A stretch of DNA of 64,000 nucleotides from DASZIT01 sp035948855 (lineage in GTDB: Bacteria; Actinomycetota; Acidimicrobiia; Acidimicrobiales; RAAP-2), in the NCBI GenBank assembly GCA_035948855.1, contig DASZIT010000052.1, positions 1 through 64,000 on the forward strand, given 5' to 3'. Shown here piece after piece: positions 1 through 8,673 of this stretch. Made by a program: the position numbers and the translations under genes. The notes under the pieces were generated by a model. It searched no databases. It saw nothing but the letters and a program-made list of their open reading frames with translations, and was not told the DNA's origin. Positions within the stretch are counted from its first letter, which is position 1. Each line of letters begins with the position of its first letter.

Positions 1-1379
1 TGCTGTGCCGTCCGGCCGAAGGTGGACCCCACGATATCGAAGGCGGCGCGACTGACCTTGGCGAGGGACTGGTGATCCACCTTGTCCAGGGTGTCGGCCG
101 GGTCGAACAGGTACCACGGCGCGGTCAGGTAGTTGACAAGCGGGACGCCTTCAAGATGGAAGAACCCACCGTCGGTGGTGGGAAATGGGGCCAAGGCGTC
201 GGGCGTGAGGACCAAAGAGCGGTCAAGACGATGTTCAACGATCGCATCCCAAACGACCTGCTCTAGGACTGGGTGCTCGGTGGTGAACCACCAACGCGGG
301 GTGACCTCAGGACGCTCATCAGCCTGTCCGGGGGCGGGGTGGTCGATGGCGGCGTGCTCCAAGTGGACTTCGAGGACGACGCGACCCATCATCGCCCGAT
401 GGCGCTCGATGAAGGCACGGGTGCCAGCACCGTGGGCCATGTGCGCGGCCATCGCAGCGAAGATCATTCGGTGCGGTCGTTTGGATGCGGGGAGTGCCGC
501 CCAGGCCGTCGCTTGGGCCAGGAGCATTGCGATCCCGCTGCCGTCTTCGACTGCTGACGCCCAGGGAGCATCATGGTGGGTTCCGATGACAACCCACTCG
601 TCGTCAGCTCCAGACAACTCACCCACGACGTTGTGCGAAGTCGTGAGACCTCTCAAGGCCACGACTTCGATGCGTGCGGTGGATGCGCCGTCTTCAACCA
701 GCGCCAGAAGCCGATCCCCGTTGTCCTCAGACACATAGACGCCGGGGATCGAACGGAACTCCCCGTCATAGGGCACGTAGTATTCGCAGCCACCGCTCGG
801 ATAGCCGCGGAGCACCCCGACATATCCGAGGGCGCCCGCGGCGATGGCCGGCTCCATGGTTCCCTGGAGTTCAGCGGCGAACGGGAGCCAATGTCGTCCA
901 TCGGCGAACGTGTCGTCAGGATCGAATGCCCACCCGGCTTCAACCAGGGCTTCGGGTGACGAGGATGCCGATCCCGTAGCAGCCCGTCGCCGGAGCACCG
1001 GGAACTCGACCGGGAGGGAGTCGAACTGAATCTCGTAGATTGCGATCTTGCCGGCGACGGCAGCCGGATAGGCCGGATCCCAGCGAGCCAGTTCACCCTC
1101 GACTCGGATCGGCTCTGACAAGGGGACCGGGAAACATTCGATGGGCACCGAATCCGGATCTGGTCCCACCAGAAGCTCGGCGTGGCTGTCCTTCCAGAAC
1201 GCCGATTCCACCGGTTCGAAGCGAACTGACTCAAGCCCGAGGGACTCAAACTTCCGGAGGATGAACTCCTCCGTCCATTGATCGGCGGGATAGCCCGGCC
1301 TGCGGATCCCCTGTTCGACCACCTCTTCGACCCAATGGAGCATCTCCGCTACTGATGGCAGGTTCGGACCGTCGGTCAC
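1..1379 (-). CDS. M28-like peptidase family protein, probably inactive (partial)
   Basis: The gene runs off the left edge; 459 codons are visible from a GTG at 1379, preceded by AAGGAG at good spacing. The fold assignment rests on M28 zinc-peptidase landmarks: GTHHDAPWASAVEDGSG supplies the first His and the bridging Asp of the di-zinc site. The later landmarks are degenerate. Where active members have the catalytic Glu-Glu after the FA..A strand, this protein has His-Met (FAAMAAHMAHGAGTRAF). The C-terminal region where a YHT..DT ligand His is expected reads WYLFDPADTLDKVD. No signal peptide or membrane segment is visible at the N-terminus. I infer a non-catalytic or altered M28 homologue. 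It is divergent from the conserved unknown at 1503, and an inverted repeat lies just upstream. Confidence 0.7.
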   Translation of the reverse strand, partial: MTDGPNLPSVAEMLHWVEEVVEQGIRRPGYPADQWTEEFILRKFESLGLESVRFEPVESAFWKDSHAELLVGPDPDSVPIECFPVPLSEPIRVEGELARWDPAYPAAVAGKIAIYEIQFDSLPVEFPVLRRRAATGSASSSPEALVEAGWAFDPDDTFADGRHWLPFAAELQGTMEPAIAAGALGYVGVLRGYPSGGCEYYVPYDGEFRSIPGVYVSEDNGDRLLALVEDGASTARIEVVALRGLTTSHNVVGELSGADDEWVVIGTHHDAPWASAVEDGSGIAMLLAQATAWAALPASKRPHRMIFAAMAAHMAHGAGTRAFIERHRAMMGRVVLEVHLEHAAIDHPAPGQADERPEVTPRWWFTTEHPVLEQVVWDAIVEHRLDRSLVLTPDALAPFPTTDGGFFHLEGVPLVNYLTAPWYLFDPADTLDKVDHQSLAKVSRAAFDIVGSTFGRTAQ

Positions 1380-1406
1380 CCGGGTCTCCTTCCTGAAGTG
1401 CAATCG

Positions 1407-1431
1407 GGGCGGTCGTTGATGGTAACCGCCC
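1407..1431. promoter_or_regulatory. Inverted repeat between divergent genes
   Basis: Arms GGGCGGT (1407-1413) and ACCGCCC (1425-1431) are perfect complements around an 11-base spacer, 28 bases upstream of the M28-like start. It could be an operator or a 5' mRNA hairpin; no regulator gene is adjacent. Confidence 0.3.
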
Positions 1432-1433
1432 AT

Positions 1434-1461
1434 GTGACCTCGCCGAAGTGACCTCGCCGAA
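1434..1461. repeat. 14-bp perfect tandem duplication
   Basis: The 14-mer GTGACCTCGCCGAA occurs twice head-to-tail at 1434-1447 and 1448-1461 in the divergent intergenic region. It may be a duplicated regulator site or simple replication slippage. Confidence 0.6.
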
Positions 1462-1502
1462 GTTCGCCCTCCGAGGGCACGGCGGCTGCCAGAATCGGTG
1501 GC

Positions 1503-2075
1503 ATGCGGCTTGGCATCGCCCATCACTATGGCTGGGCGGTGGCCGTCACCGCCTCGGCGGACTACAAGGTCGTAGACCGTCGGAGGATCGAGTTGATCGA
1601 GCCTGGCGTACCGACCGCACCGATCCACCACGAGGGAGGACCACACCTTCTTCACCGGTCGGGGGAACCTCTCGACGACCGCAGTCTCGCGGCGTTGACC
1701 GAGACGGTGCGAGCGTCGGTCGTTCGAGCGGCGGCGGCGGCCCTTGACGAACTGGAGATTGCGTTGCCTGAACCGATCGACACGATCTCGCTTCGGGCCT
1801 GGCCCGCTGACTTCCCCGGGGACATCGCTGTCCAACGCCGTGTGCCGTACGAGAGCCGAGCCGACTCCGTCATGTATTGCCAAGTGCTGGCCGAACTCGC
1901 TCGTGAACGCGGCTGGGTGGTCCAGACCTACAACGCCAAGAATGTCGAGGACGAGGCAATACGCATCCTGGGTGAGCGAGCGGACGAGGTGCTTCGTGGC
2001 CCGCGGGAAACCTTGGGGCCACCGTGGTCGAAAGACCATCGGATGGCATTCGCCGCCACCATCGCGGCCACCTGA
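1503..2075 (+). CDS. Conserved actinobacterial protein of unknown function
   Basis: A 190-residue soluble protein with no signal peptide or membrane segment. It begins MRLGIAHHYGWAVAV and ends with a GPPWSKDHRMAFAATIAA segment. From memory, this N-terminal strand and the C-terminal GPPW(S/T)KDH block recur in actinobacterial homologues annotated only as hypothetical. The DSVMYCQVLAELARERGWVVQTYNAK segment suggests an alpha/beta fold, possibly RNase-H-like, but no catalytic motif is convincing. There is no strong ribosome binding site before the ATG. I do not assign a function. Confidence 0.6.
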   Translation: MRLGIAHHYGWAVAVTASADYKVVDRRRIELIEPGVPTAPIHHEGGPHLLHRSGEPLDDRSLAALTETVRASVVRAAAAALDELEIALPEPIDTISLRAWPADFPGDIAVQRRVPYESRADSVMYCQVLAELARERGWVVQTYNAKNVEDEAIRILGERADEVLRGPRETLGPPWSKDHRMAFAATIAAT

Positions 2076-2089
2076 CTTGGGCCGGGTGT

Positions 2090-2449
2090 TTACCGCCAGC
2101 GATCGAGACTATCCGGGGACTGTCCCGAAGATCTGAGTGACCGCTTCTGCCCGGGCCGGGCGGCGTACAGCGCGACCGCGGCGGCGGCGATCCCGATCTC
2201 GAGGAGGATGCTCAGGCTGCCGATGTGAAAGACGTGCCGGCCGATGAAACCGCCGACGATGGAGCCGATGAGGCCGAGCATCACCGTGGCCAGCAACCCG
2301 ATGGCCTGGCGCCCCGGGATGACCAGGCGGCCGAGGGCCCCGATAACCAGCCCGACAATGATCGAGCTGATGATGGTGCTGATCGCCAGGCCGATGATCG
2401 GGAACACGATGAACAGCACGATCAGGACAACCAGCAGTAGCCAGAGCAC
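2090..2449 (-). CDS. GlsB/YeaQ/YmgE family membrane protein
   Basis: A 119-residue, very hydrophobic protein with three membrane segments: LWLLLVVLIVLFIVFPIIGLA at the N-terminus, then a central Gly-rich helix (QAIGLLATVMLGLIGSIVGGFIG), then LLEIGIAAAAVALYA. The Gly-rich order is typical of the transglycosylase-associated (GlsB/YeaQ) family, small stress-linked inner-membrane proteins without a known enzymatic role. The start is GTG at 2449, with TAAATT (2456-2461) six bases upstream, which fits a leaderless transcript. The tail after AARPGQK is polar and variable. Confidence 0.8.
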   Translation of the reverse strand: MLWLLLVVLIVLFIVFPIIGLAISTIISSIIVGLVIGALGRLVIPGRQAIGLLATVMLGLIGSIVGGFIGRHVFHIGSLSILLEIGIAAAAVALYAARPGQKRSLRSSGQSPDSLDRWR

Positions 2450-2550
2450 GCATCCAATTTACCGGTCTCGGAAGGGAAATGCGCCGCGAGCCCTACGCCG
2501 GGCGCGCGTTTCGTGAACGCCAACCCGAATCTTGACCGGCTGACCCGACG

Positions 2551-3654
2551 TCAGCTACCGGACCCCGACCCGGCCGACCGGTAGGCCGGTTCGACGGGTG
2601 CCTTGGGCGCCGGCTCGGTGAGGTCGAGATGGGTCGGCAGACCGTCGCCGCGGAACAGACCCGATGCCAGGGTGGTCCGGCTGAGGGCGTCGGCAGCCAA
2701 GATGATGGCCCCCGCGGTGTAGGTCGACCGTTCGAGGGGCGGGAAGGTCGCCTCCTCGGGATAGACCATCCCCGTCCAGTAGGAACCGTCCTCGTTGCGG
2801 AGGGCCTGGACCCAGGTGAGCAAGTTCCGGGCGGCGTCATCCATGCCCAACGCATCCAGGGCCAGCACGCACTCCGCGGTCTCGGCGGCGGTCACCCACT
2901 CACCGGTCGACACGCACCGGACTCCGAAACCCTCCATCACGAAGGTGGACCAGGACGACTCGATGCAACGGCGGGCCGCCTCGCCGGTGAGCGCCCCCGA
3001 CAACACCGGGTAGTACCAGTCCATGGCGAACTCCACCTTGGGAGCGAACGCCGACGGGTTGTAGGCGATGGCGTGGGCGAGCCGGCCGGCGGCGAATTCC
3101 CAGTCGGGCCGTTCGTGGCCGAGTCGCTCGGCACAGGCGATGGCACAGCGCAGGCTGTGGTAGATCGAAGATGAACCGGTGAGCAGCGCGTACTCCTCGG
3201 CGAACCCCGACGCGTCCAGTGACCAGCGGATGGAGCCATCGTTGCGCCGCCAACGCAGGACGAAGTCCACCCCGGCCTCGAGCGCCGGCCACAGCGCTTC
3301 GAGCCCCTCGATGTCGCCGGTGGAGATGTACCGATGCCAGGCCCCGGTGGCCAGGTAGGCGCAGACGTTGGTGTCGAGGCGTGCGTCCTTCACCCCGCTG
3401 GCCACGTAGTAGTTGAACCAGCTGCCGTCCGGAAGCTGGTTGTCGACCAGCCACCGGTAGGCCCGGTCCGCTTCGGCGTCGAAGCCGCAGGCAGTCAGGG
3501 CCATGGCCGCTTCCACATGGTTCCAGGGGTCACAGTGGCCTCCGGGAAACCATGGGATCATGCCGTCGTCGAGCTGGAGATCGGCGATGGTCTGGGCCGT
3601 CTGCATGACTTCGGAGGTACTGAGGATTCCCGGAACTTCGGGGACCGATCTCAT
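2551..3654 (-). CDS. Prenyltransferase/squalene-cyclase-like alpha/alpha-barrel protein
   Basis: A 367-residue soluble protein. Its ATG at 3654 overlaps the stop of the upstream methyltransferase (ATGA), so the two are translationally coupled. Repeated helix pairs are punctuated by motifs such as LQLDDGMIPWFPGGHCDPWNHVEA, NQLPDGSWFNYY, WRRNDGSIRWSLDA and LRNEDGSYWTGM. These DG(S/M) turns, each following an Ala-rich helix, are typical of alpha/alpha toroids of the terpene-cyclase/prenyltransferase and related glycosidase superfamilies. The DxDD or DCTAE catalytic motifs of true squalene cyclases are not seen. It ends the glycosyltransferase-methyltransferase cassette, so a role in modifying a glycosylated lipid or glycan is an inference. 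Confidence 0.65.
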   Translation of the reverse strand: MRSVPEVPGILSTSEVMQTAQTIADLQLDDGMIPWFPGGHCDPWNHVEAAMALTACGFDAEADRAYRWLVDNQLPDGSWFNYYVASGVKDARLDTNVCAYLATGAWHRYISTGDIEGLEALWPALEAGVDFVLRWRRNDGSIRWSLDASGFAEEYALLTGSSSIYHSLRCAIACAERLGHERPDWEFAAGRLAHAIAYNPSAFAPKVEFAMDWYYPVLSGALTGEAARRCIESSWSTFVMEGFGVRCVSTGEWVTAAETAECVLALDALGMDDAARNLLTWVQALRNEDGSYWTGMVYPEEATFPPLERSTYTAGAIILAADALSRTTLASGLFRGDGLPTHLDLTEPAPKAPVEPAYRSAGSGSGS

Positions 3655-4505
3655 GCTCCGACACCTGCCTCGGCTTCGACATCGGACACCGACGACCGCC
3701 TCGGAGTCGACGTCGGAGCGGACCGGCTGGAATCCGCCTCCAACCCGCGGAGGGCGCCGGCTGACCGGTCTTCCGAATTCCGGGCGGCGGCAGTCGGCTT
3801 GTGCAGGTACACCACCAGGCTCTTGCCCATCAACGGGTTGAGCACCCGCTCGGCATACCGGGTGACCTTCGGCGCCTTGACGATGTCCCAGGCCAACAGC
3901 CGGTGGTAGGCGGCGACGGCCGGATGGTCGTCCTTCGACGGACCGACCAGACAACGGAGCCACCAGTAGGGCGAGTGGAGCCCGTGGGCGTGATGGCTCC
4001 CGACCTCGGTCAACCCGGTGGCTTCGAGTCGACGGGTGAGCTCCGGGTGCCGGTAGATGCGAATGTGGCCCCCCGGGACGTTGTGGTACTCGTCGGAGAG
4101 CGCCCAGTTGACGAATTCGGGCCCGCACCGGGGCACGGTGACCGCCATGGAGCCGCCCGGGCGCAGTACCCGGGCCAACTCGGCGATGGCGGTTTCGTCG
4201 GCGGGGATGTGCTCGAGAATCTCGGAGGCGATCACCCGATCGAAGGAGCCGTCGGCAAACGGAAGGTGCAGCGCGTCGCCCTGGACGGAGCCGACCCGGC
4301 TGGTCACGGCATCCAACTCCCCGGCGTCGGCCATCGCCCCGAAGGTGTCGAGCACGTTTCGGACCTCGTCGGCACCGGCGTCGAAGGCCACCACCTCGGC
4401 GCCGAGCCGCGCCGCCTGGTAGGCGTGGCGCCCGAATCCACAGCCCAGGTCGAGCAGGCGATCCCCGGCCTGCAGGCCGAGTTTGGTGTAGTCGACGGTC
4501 AGCAT
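3651..4505 (-). CDS. Class I SAM-dependent methyltransferase
   Basis: 284 residues from ATG at 4505, one base after the stop of the upstream glycosyltransferase. Motif I is LLDLGCGFGRHAYQAARLG near residues 18-36. The acidic end of strand 2 (VVAFDAG), motif II/III (VQGDALHLPFADGSFDRVIASEILEHI) and a Methyltransf_11-type LRPGG loop follow. The substrate is unknown. The C-terminal quarter (LVGPSKDDHPAVAAYHRLLAWDIVKAP...) is outside the Rossmann core and probably cassette-specific. A Ser/Arg-rich tail follows. The tight packing with GT4 upstream and the alpha/alpha-barrel gene downstream argues that all three act on one glycoconjugate. Confidence 0.82.
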   Translation of the reverse strand: MLTVDYTKLGLQAGDRLLDLGCGFGRHAYQAARLGAEVVAFDAGADEVRNVLDTFGAMADAGELDAVTSRVGSVQGDALHLPFADGSFDRVIASEILEHIPADETAIAELARVLRPGGSMAVTVPRCGPEFVNWALSDEYHNVPGGHIRIYRHPELTRRLEATGLTEVGSHHAHGLHSPYWWLRCLVGPSKDDHPAVAAYHRLLAWDIVKAPKVTRYAERVLNPLMGKSLVVYLHKPTAAARNSEDRSAGALRGLEADSSRSAPTSTPRRSSVSDVEAEAGVGA

Positions 4506-4506
4506 G

Positions 4507-5877
4507 TCAGGTCTCCACTGATTCGGTCGCCGGGCCCGGCGCCGCGCCAAGGTCGTTGAGCAGCCGGTGATACTCCGCCGAGGTCCCAAGGGCCGTCACC
4601 TGCCAGGTGAACCGACCGAGCACCCGTTCACGTCCGGCGACGCCCAGCCGGCTTCGCAATTCGTCGTCGTCCAGCAAGCTTCCGATGGCGACGGCCAAGG
4701 CGCCGGGATCGTCGGGCGGAACCAGCAGGCCGGTGACCCCGTTCTCCCCCACCACTTCGGGGAGGGCGCCGCCGGTGGTGGCCACCAGGGCCACCCCGCA
4801 GGCCATCGCCTCGATGGCCGGCAACGAGAACCCCTCGTAGAGGGACGGCACCACCGCGACTTGCGCCTGGGCATAGTTGCAGGCCAGCTCGTCGTCGCTG
4901 ATGCCCGACACGCATCGCACGATGGGTCCCAGGTCGAGCCGTTCGATGGCCCGGGCCACCCGGCCTTCCGGCCGGGGGTTGCCCACCACCACCAGCTCGA
5001 TATCCCGCTCCGTCCGGAGCTTGGCCACCGCCTCCAGCAGCGGCACCAGCCCCTTCATGGGAACGTCGGACGATGAGGTGACCATGATCCGACCCGGGAC
5101 CGGGGTCAGGTCGGGACGCGGGCGAAACACCGAGTGGTCGACCCCCACCGGGACCACCGTCATCCGTTCGGTGGCCACCCCCAACTGGGCGGCGATATCG
5201 GTCTTGGACGACTCCGACACCGTCACCACCCGGGGCAGGGACCGGGCCACCCGCACTTGCATCCGCAGGAAACCGAACCAACGTCGTTGGGTGAAGCGCT
5301 GCCAGGGGTTGGTGGCATGGCTGAGGGCCAACTGGCGGTCGACGGTGATCGGATGGTGCAGGGTGGTGAGCAGCGGCCACCCGTCATCGATCATCCCCAG
5401 CATCCCCTTGCCCAGGCACTGGTTGTCATGGATCAGGTCGAATTCCTGGCGACGGGAGGCCAGCAATCGCCGGGCCCGAAGGCTGAACGTCCAGGGTTCG
5501 GGGAACCCGGCGGTGCACATGATCGCGAACTCGAGGGCGTCAATGGCCGTGTGGAATTCGCGGGGCTTGGGAACCCGGAACGGGTCAGGTTCGCGGTAGA
5601 GGTCCAGACTCGGAACCGGGGTGAAGCCGACCCCCTCGTCGACCTCGGGCCAGGGTTGGCCGGCGAATACCTCGACGGAATGGCCGAGCGCCACCAGCTC
5701 TCGGGCCAGATGCCGGGTATAGACGCCTTGGCCTCCGCACCGGGGGTTCCCCCGGTAGACCAAAAAGGCGATCCGCAGACCGCCGGGCCCCGGGGGCCGG
5801 GGCAGGATCCGCTCGGGTACCGGCGGCGGCCGTTTCGGTCCCTTCACCTTGGCGCGGCGCCGGCCGAGCCTACGCAC
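4507..5877 (-). CDS. GT4 family glycosyltransferase
   Basis: 456 residues from GTG at 5877, which has AGGGGGA five bases upstream. An in-frame ATG at 5892 lacks a ribosome site and is the alternative. The N-terminal Rossmann domain starts LRIAFLVYRGNPRCGGQGVY with the Gly-rich loop; FDLIHDNQCLGKGML and TTLHHPITV follow. The C-terminal domain carries the donor-binding E-x7-E motif in PSLYEGFSLPAIEAMACG. The family makes glycosidic bonds with retention from sugar nucleotides, in the cytoplasm or at the inner membrane face. The first roughly 25 residues are basic (RRLGRRRAKVKGPKRPP), consistent with membrane association. It is first gene of the three-gene cassette and divergent from the dehydrogenase at 6096. 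Confidence 0.85.
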   Translation of the reverse strand: MRRLGRRRAKVKGPKRPPPVPERILPRPPGPGGLRIAFLVYRGNPRCGGQGVYTRHLARELVALGHSVEVFAGQPWPEVDEGVGFTPVPSLDLYREPDPFRVPKPREFHTAIDALEFAIMCTAGFPEPWTFSLRARRLLASRRQEFDLIHDNQCLGKGMLGMIDDGWPLLTTLHHPITVDRQLALSHATNPWQRFTQRRWFGFLRMQVRVARSLPRVVTVSESSKTDIAAQLGVATERMTVVPVGVDHSVFRPRPDLTPVPGRIMVTSSSDVPMKGLVPLLEAVAKLRTERDIELVVVGNPRPEGRVARAIERLDLGPIVRCVSGISDDELACNYAQAQVAVVPSLYEGFSLPAIEAMACGVALVATTGGALPEVVGENGVTGLLVPPDDPGALAVAIGSLLDDDELRSRLGVAGRERVLGRFTWQVTALGTSAEYHRLLNDLGAAPGPATESVET

Positions 5878-6082
5878 AAGGTCCCCCTGCATATGAGCAC
5901 ATAAGGGGGCAAGCCTCCCCCGGCCCGGCACTTCGGCGCAAACCGTTCCACCGAACCGAGCAAATGACCGGGTTGTCGACCCCTTCCTCAGGCGCCACGG
6001 GCCCCCCCAACCGGTCGTGGACCAGGCAGGAGAGCGATATGTGCGGTCAGGCAGGCCCCGGATCAACCGACAACCGGCGCAC

Positions 6083-6088
6083 TAATGT
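6083..6088 (+). promoter_or_regulatory. -10 box of a leaderless transcript
   Basis: TAATGT lies seven bases before the ATG at 6096, with no ribosome binding site between. This is the geometry of a leaderless actinobacterial mRNA starting at or near the initiation codon. Confidence 0.5.
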
Positions 6089-6095
6089 CAGGTCC

Positions 6096-7334
6096 ATGGA
6101 TCTCGACTACCCAGCCGAAACGGAGCCGTTCCGGGCCGAGATCCGGGCCTGGCTGGTCGAACATCTCCCCGACGACTGGGGAACCCCGGGGTTTTCGATG
6201 GCGCCGGAAGAAAAGAAGGCATTCAACCAGGCGTGGACCAAGAAGCTGTTCGACGGTGGGTGGATCTGCGCCTCCTGGCCGAAGGAGTACGGGGGCAAGG
6301 GGCTCACCCTGATGGAACAGGTGGTATTGAACGAGGAATTCGCCCGGGCCCAGGCCCCCCTGCGGGCCGACTTCTTCGGCGACACGCTGGTCGGCCCGAC
6401 CATCCTCCAATGGGCTTCCGAGGAGCAGAAACAGGAGTTCATCCCGCGGATCCTCAACGGGACCATCTCCTGGTGCCAGGGTTTCAGCGAGCCGGACGCC
6501 GGAAGCGACCTCGCGTCCCTGAAGACCCGGGCCGAGCTCGATGGCGACGAATGGGTCATCAACGGCCAAAAGGTCTGGACCACCCAGGCCCAGTTCGCCG
6601 ACTACATCTTCTTGCTGGCTCGCACTGACCCCGAGGCGCCCAAACACGCCGGCATCTCCTATCTGCTGGTGCCGATGAAGCAACCGGGAATCGAGGTCCG
6701 TCCCATCGAACAGGTCGACGGCAGCGCGGATTTCAACGAGGTCTTCTTCACCAACGCCCGCTGTCCGAAAGCGAATGTCGTCGGCGGGGTGAACAACGGC
6801 TGGAAGGTGGCAATGACCACCCTCGGATTCGAGCGAGGGTCCTCGGCGACCACCGGTCACCGCCGTTTCCTGCGGGAGCTCGACCAGATCATCGACGCGG
6901 CCAAGAAGAACGGACAGAACGCCGACCCCCTGATTCGCCAACGGCTGGCCACCGCCTGGTCGAAAGTGAAGATCATGGAGATCAACGGGTTCCGCTCGTT
7001 GACCGACTCACTCAACGACACCCACCACATGGCTGCTCTCAGCGCGTGCAACAAGATGTTCTGGTCCGAATTCCACCGCGACACCCTCAACCTGGCCATG
7101 GACATCCTCGGTCCGGAGGCCCAGATCCTCACCGGCTCGAGCGGGGACCGGGAGGACGTGCGCGTCCACCGGGGTCGTGACGACTATCCGGTCAGCGACC
7201 TTCAGTCGTTGTTCTTCTTCTCCCGCTCGGAGACGATCTGGGGCGGGACGGCCGAGATTCAGCGCAACATCGTCGGCGAACGGGTGCTCGGCCTGCCGAA
7301 AGAGCCGAAACCGGCGGCCGCCGCCGCCGGCTGA
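6096..7334 (+). CDS. Acyl-CoA dehydrogenase family protein
   Basis: 412 residues. The architecture is that of FAD acyl-CoA dehydrogenases: N-terminal helical domain (MDLDYPAETEPFRAEIRAWL), middle beta domain with CQGFSEPDAGSDLASLKTRAE near residues 125-145 and WVINGQKVWTTQAQFADY, and a C-terminal helical domain ending SRSETIWGGTAEIQRNIVGERVLGLPKEP. The catalytic base is probably supplied in the SETIWGGTAEIQ segment, as in mycobacterial FadE proteins, where its position varies between subfamilies. It oxidises an acyl-CoA to the 2,3-enoyl-CoA, passing electrons to ETF. The chain length or steroid substrate cannot be read from sequence. Start chosen from the family N-terminus and the leaderless -10 box. 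Confidence 0.88.
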   Translation: MDLDYPAETEPFRAEIRAWLVEHLPDDWGTPGFSMAPEEKKAFNQAWTKKLFDGGWICASWPKEYGGKGLTLMEQVVLNEEFARAQAPLRADFFGDTLVGPTILQWASEEQKQEFIPRILNGTISWCQGFSEPDAGSDLASLKTRAELDGDEWVINGQKVWTTQAQFADYIFLLARTDPEAPKHAGISYLLVPMKQPGIEVRPIEQVDGSADFNEVFFTNARCPKANVVGGVNNGWKVAMTTLGFERGSSATTGHRRFLRELDQIIDAAKKNGQNADPLIRQRLATAWSKVKIMEINGFRSLTDSLNDTHHMAALSACNKMFWSEFHRDTLNLAMDILGPEAQILTGSSGDREDVRVHRGRDDYPVSDLQSLFFFSRSETIWGGTAEIQRNIVGERVLGLPKEPKPAAAAAG

Positions 7335-7371
7335 TCCGACCGCATTCGAACTTCCCCGGCCCCGTGGTGGG

Positions 7372-8673
7372 TTACGCGGGTCGGGCGACGGTGGACTCCA
7401 CCTCGATGACGGCTCGGACCTCGGCCGCCCGGGAAACGTCGTCGGGCACCCGGGTGTCGCTTTGGCCGGCGAGATGACGCCAGGACAGCACCCCGGCGGC
7501 CAGCACGGTGGCGGCGCCCCCCACCGCCATTGAGATTCGGGGGTTGCTCCACTCGGCGATGGCCCCCACCAACGGGGCACCTATCGGCGTGCTCCCGAGG
7601 AAGGCCATGGCGTAGAGCGACATCACCCTCCCCCGCATCGCCGGTTCCGCCTGCAACTGAAGCGTGGCGTTGGCGGTGGCGATGAAGCCGATCGACGCCG
7701 CCCCCATGAAGACGATCAGCACCATGGCCAGGGCCAACGACGGGGCAAAGGCCACCCCCACCAGGAGCGCCCCGAACACCAGGGCCAGGGTATGGAGCAA
7801 ACGGCGGGTCGGCTTGGCCCGGTGGGCGGCGAGCAATCCCCCGATTATGGCCCCCACCCCCATGCAGGAGGTGAGCAGCGAGTAGGTCCCGGCCCCACCG
7901 TGGAACGTCGTCTTGGCCAACAGGGCCAGGGTGACGGTGAAGTTGTAGGCAAAGATTCCGATGACCGCCATGGCGATCAGGGTGTTGCGCAACGGCGGGG
8001 TCCGCCACACGTATCGGAGCCCATCGCGGATCTGGCCCCTGGCCTTCGCCACCGGTGGGGTCCGGTGAAGGTCGGCGGTCCGCATCAACGACAAGCCGAC
8101 CAGCACCGCCACATAGGACACCGCGTTGACGAAGAAACAGACGCTGATGCTGAACAGCACGATGACCAACCCGCCGATGGCCGGCCCCACCACCCGCGAG
8201 GCGTTCATCACCACTGAGTTGAGGCTCACCGCGTTGGGTAGGTCGTCGCGGCCGACCATCTCCATCACGAAGGTCTGGCGGGCCGGGTTGTCGAACAGGT
8301 TGACGACACCCAATCCGGCCGCCAATACGTAGACGTGCCACAGCTGCACGATGTGGGTGGCGTCGAGGATCCCGAGGGTCAGGGCCAGCAAAGCTCCGCC
8401 TGCCTGGGTGGCGAACAGCAGATGGCGTTTGTCGAACCGGTCGGCCACCAAGCCCCCGAACGGCCCAAAGAGCAGCATCGGCAGGAACTGCAACCCGGTC
8501 ACGATCCCGAGGTCCACCCCATTGCCGGTCAGGCGGAGGACTAGCCAGGCCTGGGCGATCGACTGCATCCAGGTCCCGGATACCGAGATGAGCTGGGAGA
8601 TGAAGTAGACCCGATAGTTCCGAACCCGGAGGGAGCGGAAGGTCTGGTTCCAGGCGTTGCGAACCGCGGTCAA
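7372..8673 (-). CDS. MFS transporter, MFS_3/EntS-like exporter
   Basis: 433 residues with about 12 membrane helices. It opens RSLRVRNYRVYFISQLISVSGTWMQSIAQAWLVLRLTG, the signature start of the MFS_3 (EntS, transmembrane secretion effector) branch, and has the loop 2-3 motif GPFGGLVADRFDKRHLL. The start is a TTG whose last two bases lie in the TGA of the upstream MarR gene (TTGA overlap), so the regulator and exporter are coupled. I infer MarR-controlled drug or siderophore-type export across the cytoplasmic membrane. The C-terminal 35 residues are polar and extend beyond the last helix. Confidence 0.85.
   Translation of the reverse strand: MTAVRNAWNQTFRSLRVRNYRVYFISQLISVSGTWMQSIAQAWLVLRLTGNGVDLGIVTGLQFLPMLLFGPFGGLVADRFDKRHLLFATQAGGALLALTLGILDATHIVQLWHVYVLAAGLGVVNLFDNPARQTFVMEMVGRDDLPNAVSLNSVVMNASRVVGPAIGGLVIVLFSISVCFFVNAVSYVAVLVGLSLMRTADLHRTPPVAKARGQIRDGLRYVWRTPPLRNTLIAMAVIGIFAYNFTVTLALLAKTTFHGGAGTYSLLTSCMGVGAIIGGLLAAHRAKPTRRLLHTLALVFGALLVGVAFAPSLALAMVLIVFMGAASIGFIATANATLQLQAEPAMRGRVMSLYAMAFLGSTPIGAPLVGAIAEWSNPRISMAVGGAATVLAAGVLSWRHLAGQSDTRVPDDVSRAAEVRAVIEVESTVARPA

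Noticed and set aside
653..1249. 198-residue minus-strand open frame within the M28-like gene
   Set aside because: Another frame of the same strand; Ser/Arg-rich with no motif, while the M28 frame is conserved-looking from end to end.
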